In this document: in pieces, positions 18,665 through 25,112 of the stretch
How the letters are laid out: every line of letters starts with the position of its first letter
How positions within the stretch are numbered: the stretch's first letter is position 1
DNA from: Luteolibacter yonseiensis
Lineage (GTDB): Bacteria; Verrucomicrobiota; Verrucomicrobiia; Verrucomicrobiales; Akkermansiaceae
Reading direction: 5' to 3'
DNA: 64,000 nucleotides
Assembly (NCBI RefSeq): GCF_016595465.1
Contig: NZ_JAENIK010000009.1
Span: 62,001-126,000 of the forward strand
Translations under genes and position numbers: made by a program
The notes under the pieces: model-generated
Databases searched by the model: none
Told to the model about the DNA's origin: nothing
Seen by the model: only the letters and a program-made list of their open reading frames with translations

Positions 18665-19636
18665 ATGGATTATCTGGCCCGGGCCCGTTCTGTGATAGAG
18701 ATTGAAATCGATGGCCTCAGCCGCGTGGCCGGACGTTTGGACAATTCTTTCGTCGTGGCGGTGAAAATGCTCCAATCCACCCTCGACCAGCGGGGGAAAA
18801 TCGTCGTCATCGGCGTCGGCAAATCGGGGAACGTCGGCCTGAAGATCGCCGCCACCCTGAATTCCACGGGTGCCACCGCGGTGGTGCTGGACTCCCAGAA
18901 CGCGCTGCATGGCGATCTCGGGCTGGTCTCGGACGGGGATGTCATCATCGCGCTTTCCTACTCGGGCGAGACCCGCGAGCTCCTGGACCTGCTGCCGTTC
19001 ATCAAGCGTTTCGACGTGAAGATCATCTCGCTGACCGGCAAATTGAATTCCACGCTGGCCCGTCTCAGCGAGGTGACGCTGGACACCTCCGTCGAGCGAG
19101 AAGCCTGCCCGCTCAATCTCGCGCCCACCTCCTCATCCACCGCCATGCTCGTGATGGGGGACGCTCTTGCGATGGTCCTGCTGGAGTCGCGCGGTTTCAC
19201 TGAAACGGACTTCGCCCGTTTCCACCCCGGCGGATCGCTCGGCCGCGCGCTGCTCACCCGGGTGTCCGACATCATGCGGGCGGATGCGGAGGTGCCGACC
19301 GTGGCGGAGGATGCGGATGTTTTCGCCACGCTGGACGTGATGAACCGCGCGCGCGCCGGTGCCTGCCTGATCTTGAAATCCGACGGAGACCTCGCCGGCA
19401 TCTTCACCCACGGCGACTTCGCCCGCAGTTTCCGGAATGACCCGCTGCTCGGGGAAAAGCCCGTGGCCTCCCTCATGACGCGCCAGCCCATCACCGTGCA
19501 GGCGGACGCCCTCGCGGTGGAGGTGCTCAGGACCATCGGGGAGAACCGCATCGACGACATCGTCGTGCTGGATGAAAACGGCAAGCCGGTGGGGCTGATC
19601 GACACCCAGGACTTCGCGAGGCTCAAGATCGTCTAG
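18665..19636 (+). CDS. kdsD: Arabinose-5-phosphate isomerase (SIS + two CBS domains)
   Basis: KdsD/KpsF converts ribulose 5-phosphate to arabinose 5-phosphate, the first committed precursor of Kdo. The 323-residue protein has an N-terminal SIS domain with V-G-K-S-G-N-V-G (51-58), H-G-D-L-G (82-86) and the sugar-phosphate loop S-Y-S-G-E-T (98-103). H-P-G-G-S-L-G-R follows, and two CBS repeats fill about residues 205-320. These are the standard features and length. The frame is open upstream to 18329, but that would read through the divergent secreted gene. Together with kdsB it shows that LPS is made. Confidence 0.94.
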   Translation: MDYLARARSVIEIEIDGLSRVAGRLDNSFVVAVKMLQSTLDQRGKIVVIGVGKSGNVGLKIAATLNSTGATAVVLDSQNALHGDLGLVSDGDVIIALSYSGETRELLDLLPFIKRFDVKIISLTGKLNSTLARLSEVTLDTSVEREACPLNLAPTSSSTAMLVMGDALAMVLLESRGFTETDFARFHPGGSLGRALLTRVSDIMRADAEVPTVAEDADVFATLDVMNRARAGACLILKSDGDLAGIFTHGDFARSFRNDPLLGEKPVASLMTRQPITVQADALAVEVLRTIGENRIDDIVVLDENGKPVGLIDTQDFARLKIV

Positions 19637-19661
19637 GGCAAAGGGCCCGGGTTTTGATTCG

Positions 19662-19697
19662 AAAAAGAGGAAGAGCCGTGTGGCTTCCTCTTTTTTT
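19662..19697 (+). terminator. Terminator after kdsD
   Basis: The A-rich arm at 19662-19677 pairs with 19682-19695 around a GTGT loop, with a 2-nt bulge, and ends in seven T residues (19691-19697). The A-run on the other side means it could also act on the minus strand. Confidence 0.75.
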
Positions 19698-19726
19698 GTG
19701 CCGCCCCGGCGGAGCGGATGTCCGCA

Positions 19727-19761
19727 AAACAAAAAACCGCACCCCGTGAGGAGTGCGGTTT
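19727..19761 (-). terminator. Terminator after rpsI
   Basis: Perfect 9-bp arms at 19734-19742 and 19753-19761 are followed, reading on the minus strand, by a TTT-rich tract. It lies 17 nt beyond the rpsI stop and closes the rplM-rpsI operon. Confidence 0.85.
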
Positions 19762-19777
19762 CTTGAAAAGCTGAAGA

Positions 19778-20173
19778 TCAACGCTTGGAGAACTGGAAGC
19801 GTGCGCGTGCGCCCGGCTGACCTGGCTTCTTACGCTCCTTCATGCGAGGGTCGCGGGTCAGGAAGCCGAGAGGCTTGATCGTCTTGCGGTGTTCCGCGTC
19901 CACCAGGGTGAGGGAGCGGGAAACCGCATGGCGGATCGCGATGGCCTGGGCTTGCTTGCCGCCGCCCTTGACGACGACGTTCAGGTCGAACTTGTTCGAG
20001 AGCGAGACAGCGAGGAACGGTGCGAGCACGGCGTTCTGAAGCTCGATGGTGGGAAGGTATTCCTCGAACGAGCGGGAGTTGATCGTGATCTGGCCGGATC
20101 CTTCGGTCATCCAGACGCGGGCGACTGCGGTTTTGCGGCGGCCGGTGGCGCTTTGAGTGGTGGTGGCGGACAT
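19778..20173 (-). CDS. rpsI: 30S ribosomal protein S9
   Basis: The 131-residue protein begins with a short Ser/Thr-rich lead, then G-R-R-K-T-A-V-A-R-V, the S9 signature opening. It ends in the basic C-terminal tail G-A-R-A-R-F-Q-F-S-K-R that reaches the ribosomal P site. G-G-G-K-x-x-Q-A-x-A-I-R-H-x-x-x-R is also present. It follows rplM by 18 nt in the universal rplM-rpsI order. Regular in length. Confidence 0.97.
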   Translation of the reverse strand: MSATTTQSATGRRKTAVARVWMTEGSGQITINSRSFEEYLPTIELQNAVLAPFLAVSLSNKFDLNVVVKGGGKQAQAIAIRHAVSRSLTLVDAEHRKTIKPLGFLTRDPRMKERKKPGQPGARARFQFSKR

Positions 20174-20191
20174 TTTGGGAAATGGATGGGA

Positions 20192-20623
20192 TTATTTGAC
20201 GACGTACTCGGCTGGTGCTTGTGCTTCGTGCGGGTGTGACTCACCGGCATACACCTTGAGCTTGCCGAACTGCGTGCGACCAAGGCGGGTCTTTGGCAGC
20301 ATGCCCCAGACAGCGCGCTCGACGAGGAGGATCGGACGGCGCTCGCGGACGATGCGGGGAGTCTCGACCTTCTGACCGCCGACATAACCCGAGAAACGGG
20401 TGTAGATCTTGGACGTTTCCTTGGTGCCGGTGAGGACAACCTGATCGGCATTGATGACCACGACGAAATCGCCGGTATCAACGTGGCTGGTGAAAATAGG
20501 CTTGTGCTTGCCGCGGAGGAGGCGTGCTGCCTCTACAGCGACTTGGCCGAGGACCTTGCCCTTGGCGTCGATCACATACCACTTGCGCTCGACTTCGTGC
20601 GGCTTGGCGGAAAACGTCTTCAT
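20192..20623 (-). CDS. rplM: 50S ribosomal protein L13
   Basis: The 143-residue protein contains the L13 features W-Y-V-I-D-A near the start, [17 protein letters not shown]-x-K-x-x-x-K-x-Y-x-x-x-S-G-Y, and V-W-G-M-L-P-K-T-x-L-G-R. The start at 20623 (M-K-T-F-S-A-K) gives the standard length; the longer frame to 20659 adds an unlikely leader. It is first in the operon with rpsI. Confidence 0.97.
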   Translation of the reverse strand: MKTFSAKPHEVERKWYVIDAKGKVLGQVAVEAARLLRGKHKPIFTSHVDTGDFVVVINADQVVLTGTKETSKIYTRFSGYVGGQKVETPRIVRERRPILLVERAVWGMLPKTRLGRTQFGKLKVYAGESHPHEAQAPAEYVVK

Positions 20624-20725
20624 GTGCTTGTAATAAAAAATGACTTCGGACACACGCAATGTGCGAAGGGGTGGGGAAACTAGGGAGCCGGTTTCCGGGT
20701 GTCAACCGGGAAATCTGGAGAAATT

Positions 20726-21112
20726 TCACGCCTCATAAAGTTCGACCGGCAGGCCGTCCGGGTCCGCGAAAAAGGTGAACCGCTTCCCTGTCAGCTCGTC
20801 CACGCGGATTTCCTCCACGGCGACGCCCTGCCGCACGAGCGAGGCGACCTCGCCGTCCAGATCCTCCACCGAGAAGGCGATGTGGCGCAGCCCCTGCGCT
20901 TCCGGATAGGAGGGGCGGGGTGGCGCGCCGGGGAATGAGAACAGCTCGACCTGCGTCCCACCCGGGATTTCGAGGTCCAGTTTCCACGAATCCCGTGCGG
21001 CCCGGTAGACCTCCGAAATGACGCGGAGTCCGAGGATTTCGGTGTAGAATCGCTTGGATGCGGAATAGTCCGAGCAGATCACGGCCACATGGTGGAGTCC
21101 GGAAATTTTCAT
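20726..21112 (-). CDS. VOC-family protein (YaeR/GloA2-like)
   Basis: The 128-residue single vicinal-oxygen-chelate domain has the expected four metal ligands: His8 (G-L-H-H-V-A), Glu56 (V-E-L-F), His77 (L-R-H-I-A-F) and Glu124 (P-V-E-L-Y). The closing D-P-D-G-L-P-V-E-L-Y-E motif is shared with E. coli YaeR (GloA2). Members bind a divalent metal and act as glyoxalase-like lyases or dioxygenases; substrate is not evident. It stands alone between rplM and a divergent GNAT-VOC gene. Confidence 0.85.
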   Translation of the reverse strand: MKISGLHHVAVICSDYSASKRFYTEILGLRVISEVYRAARDSWKLDLEIPGGTQVELFSFPGAPPRPSYPEAQGLRHIAFSVEDLDGEVASLVRQGVAVEEIRVDELTGKRFTFFADPDGLPVELYEA

Positions 21113-21214
21113 GACACCAAACTGCGGACCCGCCCGGGACGCGTCAAGGCTGCGGAGCCCGGAGGCCGCGTTTGTCTTCTTTTCGTCCGCCGGAGCTTGT
21201 GTTAGGAGATCCGC

Positions 21215-22144
21215 ATGAGCACCTTCGCCATCCGTCCCTACCGCCTGGAAGATATTGACGAGGTTTACGCGGCTTCGGTCGAGTCGCGGGCGGAGATCGC
21301 TCCATGGATGGGGTGGATGACTCCGGAATATTCACGGGAGGACACCGCGAAGTGGGTGGCGCAGGCGATCGCGACCCGTGAAAACGGGGAGGCCTACGAA
21401 TATCTCATCGTCGACAGCGCGGACGGCGCCATGGTCGGGTCATGCGGGCTGAACCATCTGAACCTCGTCAATGGAACGTGCAATCTCGGCTATTGGGTGC
21501 GGACCTCCCGCCACGGCGAGGGGGCGGCGTGCCAGGCGGCGTTGCTTTTGCGGGATTTCGGATTCGGGACGCTGGGCCTGAACCGTTTGGAAATCGTCGC
21601 CGCCGTCGGCAATGAATTCAGCCGGAAAGTGGCGGAAAACACCGGAGCCGTCTACGAGGGAGTCAACCGGTTGCGGTTGAAAGTCGGGGAGATTTCCCAC
21701 GACGCCCACATGTTCGCGCTGCTGAACCCGACTGCCAGACGTCCGGAATCCGCCGCCGACGCTGCCACCACCGCAACGGTCAACTGGCTGGACATGATCG
21801 TGGGGAATCCTGATCGCGTCTCACGATTCTACACCGAGGTCGCCGGACTGTCCCGCGTGGCGGTGCCGGAGGATGAGAGCCACACCTCGTATTCGCTGAA
21901 AAATGCAAACGGCCGGGAGGTGCTGGGGATCTGCGATGAGGCGATGTTCCCGGACTGGCCGCACGGCTGGCTTCCCTACATCGATATTCCGGACTTCGAA
22001 GCACGCGTGGCCAAGGTGGAGGAAACAGGTGGCGAAATCCTTCGGCAGATGAAGATGGACTATCATTGGAAAGGCCAGCGCTTCTGCCTGGTCCGGGATC
22101 CATCCGGTGCGCCGTTCATGCTGTGCGAGGAGAAAGGGGAGTGA
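21215..22144 (+). CDS. GNAT acetyltransferase fused to a VOC domain
   Basis: The 309-residue protein joins two domains. Residues 1-170 look like a RimJ/RimL-type GNAT acetyltransferase: I-R-P-Y-R-L-E-D-I-D-E-V-Y start, G-S-C-G-L-N, L-G-Y-W-V, and a terminal N-R-L-E-I-V-A-A-V-G-N-E-F-S motif for acetyl-CoA binding. A linker rich in Ala/Thr (about 172-190) leads to a VOC/bleomycin-resistance-like domain (about 190-309) ending R-D-P-S-G-A-P-F-M-L-C-E. A GGAG ribosome-binding site precedes the ATG. Such a fusion suggests modification or sequestration of one small molecule, but the substrate is unknown. Confidence 0.85.
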   Translation: MSTFAIRPYRLEDIDEVYAASVESRAEIAPWMGWMTPEYSREDTAKWVAQAIATRENGEAYEYLIVDSADGAMVGSCGLNHLNLVNGTCNLGYWVRTSRHGEGAACQAALLLRDFGFGTLGLNRLEIVAAVGNEFSRKVAENTGAVYEGVNRLRLKVGEISHDAHMFALLNPTARRPESAADAATTATVNWLDMIVGNPDRVSRFYTEVAGLSRVAVPEDESHTSYSLKNANGREVLGICDEAMFPDWPHGWLPYIDIPDFEARVAKVEETGGEILRQMKMDYHWKGQRFCLVRDPSGAPFMLCEEKGE

Positions 22145-22235
22145 ACGCCTTTATTCTGAGGAAGGGCAGGACGGTAGGGATTCACGACTCTCATTGACAT
22201 GGGAGCTGTATAAAACCACTTTTTGAGGCATCAGT

Positions 22236-22571
22236 ATGAGATCCTCGAATTCCGTGGAAGTTCTCAGGTGGAGGGAGATACCGGTGTGGCTTCGCGTGAT
22301 CGTTATCGTCGGAATCGCTAATTTTGCCACATTTTGCGGTACGGACATCTATTTCGGAGGGAGTGCTTTGAATGGATACCACAGAGACAATCAGTTCTAT
22401 ATCGCCAGTCATGGCCGCCACACCCAAGTGACGGAGCGATTCTGGACCTTCAATTATGTTCATGGAATTTCGACGTATGTGACCCATTTTTCCATGTTCG
22501 TCGGATTGGCGGTATTCCTGAACACAGGCAGATCAAAAATCAGAGAAGGCCGACCTTCGATCACCGGTTAA
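22236..22571 (+). CDS. Small membrane protein, 111 aa, unknown
   Basis: Two hydrophobic segments are visible: about residues 17-35 (V-W-L-R-V-I-V-I-V-G-I-A-N-F) and about 78-95 (F-S-M-F-V-G-L-A-V-F-L). Between them is a His/Tyr/Asn-rich soluble loop (about 40-77). Local base composition is lower in GC than in neighbouring genes, which may mean later acquisition. No family is recognised. An earlier in-frame start is not evident. Confidence 0.55.
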   Translation: MRSSNSVEVLRWREIPVWLRVIVIVGIANFATFCGTDIYFGGSALNGYHRDNQFYIASHGRHTQVTERFWTFNYVHGISTYVTHFSMFVGLAVFLNTGRSKIREGRPSITG

Positions 22572-22685
22572 ATCACTTGAGCATTTCGGCCGCATGACTG
22601 GGATACTGATCCGAAACCCCTCCGATTAAACGCGCGACCGAAAGATTCACTGGCATCGTCACGGGCTTCGTGCTGTTTTTCCGCC

Positions 22686-24470
22686 GTGTCCGCCGTCACG
22701 AACATTTCCACCTACCGCTTCGCCGAACTTTCCGGTCTCAAGGATCTGCGCGAGGAGCTGATCGCCGATTGCAAGTCCTGGGAACTCAAGGGGACCATCC
22801 TGCTGAGCATCGAGGGTATCAACATGTTCGTCGCGGGCGATGCGGCGTCGATCGACAGGCTGCTGGAAAAGCTCCGGAGGATTCCCGGCCTCGAAGGGTT
22901 GGAGCCGAAGGTGAGCATCAGCGACAAGCAGCCGTTCAACCGGATGCTGGTGCGCATCAAGCGCGAGATCATTTCCTTCGGCATGGAAGGCATCCGCCCG
23001 GCGAACTACACCTCTCCGAAGCTCCCTGCGGCGGAGCTGAAGCGGTGGCTGGACGAGGGGCGTCCGGTGACGCTGCTCGACACGCGCAACGACTACGAGG
23101 TGAAGCTCGGCACCTTCAAGGGGGCGCTCATCCCGAACATCAACACCTTCCGTGAGTTTCCCGATGCGGTCCGGAAGCTGCCGGAAGAGCTCAAGGACCA
23201 GCCGGTGGTCATGTTCTGCACCGGCGGCATCCGCTGTGAGAAGGCCGGGCCCTTCATGGAGCGGGAGGGATACAGGAACATCTACCAACTGGACGGCGGC
23301 ATCCTGAAATATTTTGAAGAAGTCGGAGGAGATCACTACGACGGCGAGTGCTTCGTCTTCGACCAGCGCGTCGGAGTCGATCCCGCCCTGCGCGAGACGG
23401 ATCACGCCATCTGCTACGCCTGCCAGGCACCGCTCGACGCCGCGGACCAGGAAGATCCGCGCCACGTGGAGGGGGTGAGCTGCCCGCATTGTTTCAAGAG
23501 CGCGCCCGAGCGCATGGCGGAGCGGATTTCCTTCCTGCACGAGGCCATCGCGAAGGTGGCGGATCCGCTGCCCGGCTCGATCCCGCAGGAAAACCGCCGT
23601 CCGGTGAACATCCCCGCCGCCCAGGACCGCAAGACGCTGTTGGAAGCGCTGGTGGAGATTTTCCCACAGATTTCCGCAGGGGAATGGGAGGCGCGCTGCG
23701 ATGCCGGCCGCTTCGTCAATTACGGCGGCACCGTGCGCGGCAAGGACCACGTCGTCCGTGCGGGCGAGCGCGTGGTGCAGATTTTTCCGGCGGACACCGA
23801 GCCGCCGGTGTCGGCGGACATCCGGGTGGTTTACGAGGATGAGGCCATCGTCGTGGTGCGCAAGCCCGCGCCGCTGCCGATGCATGCCAGCGGCCGGTTC
23901 CACCGGAACACGCTGCAGCACATCCTGAACGAGGTCTATGCGCCGAAGTATCCGCGTCCGGTGCACCGGCTGGACTCGAACACCACGGGGCTGGTCGTCT
24001 TCGCCCGCACCCGGAACTTCTGCCGGGTGCTGCAGCGGCAGTTCCTGGACGGTCTGGTGGACAAGCGGTATCTGGTCACGACGCAGGGGTTGCCGGAGCA
24101 CGACTCGTTTTTCTCCGAAGCCCCCATTTCCGCGGAACCGGACGTGATGGGTACCCGCGTGATCGATGAAACCGACGGCCTGCCCTCGCGCACCGACTTC
24201 CAGGTGCTGGAGCGTCGCGCCGACGGGACCGCGCTGCTGGAGGCGAAACTCGGCACCGGCAGGACGAACCAGATCCGCGTGCACCTTTGGCAACTGGGCC
24301 TGCCTGTCGCGGGCGATCCGGCCTATCTGCCCGGTCATCAGACGGGCGACACGCAGACGCTCGATCCGGCGGCGGCACCGCTCCAGCTTCATGCATGGAA
24401 ACTTTCCTTCCGCCACCCGGCGAGCGGGGAAATGATGACCTTTGAGACGGAGCGGCCGGACTGGGCGTGA
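22686..24470 (+). CDS. TrhO (tRNA U34 hydroxylase, rhodanese type) fused to RluA-family pseudouridine synthase
   Basis: This is a 594-residue fusion. Residues 1-105 form the acylphosphatase-like N-domain of TrhO/YceA. Residues about 115-215 form a rhodanese domain with F-C-T-G-G-I-R-C-E-K (Cys178, Cys184), the typical TrhO active-site loop. C-x2-C pairs at 243/246 and 266/269 suggest a zinc knuckle. Residues about 318-370 resemble the S4-like domain of RluA enzymes. Residues about 375-594 form an RluA pseudouridine synthase with H-R-L-D-S-N-T-T-G (catalytic Asp430) and G-R-T-N-Q-I-R-V-H. TrhO makes 5-hydroxyuridine at wobble U34; RluA enzymes isomerise uridines in rRNA or tRNA. The reading frame is continuous. 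Confidence 0.9.
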   Translation: MSAVTNISTYRFAELSGLKDLREELIADCKSWELKGTILLSIEGINMFVAGDAASIDRLLEKLRRIPGLEGLEPKVSISDKQPFNRMLVRIKREIISFGMEGIRPANYTSPKLPAAELKRWLDEGRPVTLLDTRNDYEVKLGTFKGALIPNINTFREFPDAVRKLPEELKDQPVVMFCTGGIRCEKAGPFMEREGYRNIYQLDGGILKYFEEVGGDHYDGECFVFDQRVGVDPALRETDHAICYACQAPLDAADQEDPRHVEGVSCPHCFKSAPERMAERISFLHEAIAKVADPLPGSIPQENRRPVNIPAAQDRKTLLEALVEIFPQISAGEWEARCDAGRFVNYGGTVRGKDHVVRAGERVVQIFPADTEPPVSADIRVVYEDEAIVVVRKPAPLPMHASGRFHRNTLQHILNEVYAPKYPRPVHRLDSNTTGLVVFARTRNFCRVLQRQFLDGLVDKRYLVTTQGLPEHDSFFSEAPISAEPDVMGTRVIDETDGLPSRTDFQVLERRADGTALLEAKLGTGRTNQIRVHLWQLGLPVAGDPAYLPGHQTGDTQTLDPAAAPLQLHAWKLSFRHPASGEMMTFETERPDWA

Positions 24471-24629
24471 TACCCATCTCCGCCCGGGCGGCGGGATCTG
24501 CGTGCGGCATGAGGTCCTGCCGGAGCTGGCGGAGCCGCTTGGCAGCGGCGGCATCTCAGCACCACGGGTGAGGAATGGGGCAGCCTATGGAAACGCCACG
24601 GTCTTATACATACACCATTTCGGGCACCG

Positions 24630-24670
24630 GCGCATCGATTGACGACAGGCACCAAGCGCATCGATTGACG
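24630..24670. repeat. 15-bp direct repeat pair
   Basis: The sequence GCGCATCGATTGACG occurs at 24630-24644 and again at 24656-24670, separated by 11 nt. It lies just outside the large palindrome. Confidence 0.8.
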
Positions 24671-24686
24671 GCCATGCGTCTTCTCC

Positions 24687-24890
24687 AGCACCAAAGGTGC
24701 GGAATGGGAGAGCCCGGGGTGAGCGAAGCGGAACCCCGGGGCATGGACCGCCCCATTTCCCAAGTCCTGAAAGGACGAAATCAAGGGTGCTGCTGCGCGC
24801 CATGGATGCCGTCCTTTCAGGACTCCATATGCTTTGTGGTTCACTCCCAGGGCGTTGCCCTGGGCTCTCCCATTTCGCACCCTTGGTGCT
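24687..24890. repeat. 204-bp imperfect palindromic element (REP/MITE-like)
   Basis: Outer 29-nt arms (24687-24715 and 24862-24890) are reverse complements at 27 of 29 positions. Inside lie an 8-bp stem (24713-24720 with 24733-24740), an exact 13-nt inverted pair (24764-24776 and 24811-24823), and a hairpin at 24846-24864. No transposase is adjacent and no target duplication was recognised. This could be a non-autonomous or RAYT-mobilised element. Confidence 0.75.
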
Positions 24891-24962
24891 GAAGATGACA
24901 CCTTTGGTGCTGGAGATGACACCCTTGGTGTTGGAGATGACACCTTTGGTGGTGAAGATGAC
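24879..24962. repeat. Four tandem 21-bp units
   Basis: Four consecutive 21-nt units (starts 24879, 24900, 24921, 24942) share ACC-Y-TTGGTG...GATGAC with a few substitutions. The first overlaps the right arm of the palindrome, so the array seems to have grown from that end. Confidence 0.85.
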
Positions 24963-25049
24963 ACCGCGCAGGACCGTCGTATGAGACGCCGACTTGGGAT
25001 GGAGGAAACGATGCCACCAGGCGATGCCATCTGGCACCACCGCGTTTCC

Positions 25050-25080
25050 AAAAACAAAGGCTTCCGGAATGGAAGCCTTT
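25050..25080 (-). terminator. Terminator after secDF
   Basis: Perfect 10-bp arms (25056-25065 and 25071-25080) with a 5-nt loop are followed on the minus strand by GTTTTTGG. It lies 33 nt past the secDF stop. Confidence 0.75.
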
Positions 25081-25112
25081 GTCGGTTTTGGGAATTCGAG
25101 CCGCTTGCCGTC

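Larger units (their letters stand above)
24471..25049. other. Non-coding region holding interspersed palindromic and tandem repeats
   Basis: No convincing gene is present in these 579 nt between the TrhO-RluA fusion and the secDF terminator. Frames open here (for example 24834-25355) consist of low-complexity translations of the repeats. The segment contains the direct repeat, large palindrome and 21-nt tandem array listed separately. Confidence 0.7.

Noticed and set aside
22194-22214. TTGACA followed by TATAAA before the small membrane protein gene
   Set aside because: The spacing is only 9 nt, too short for a sigma-70 promoter.
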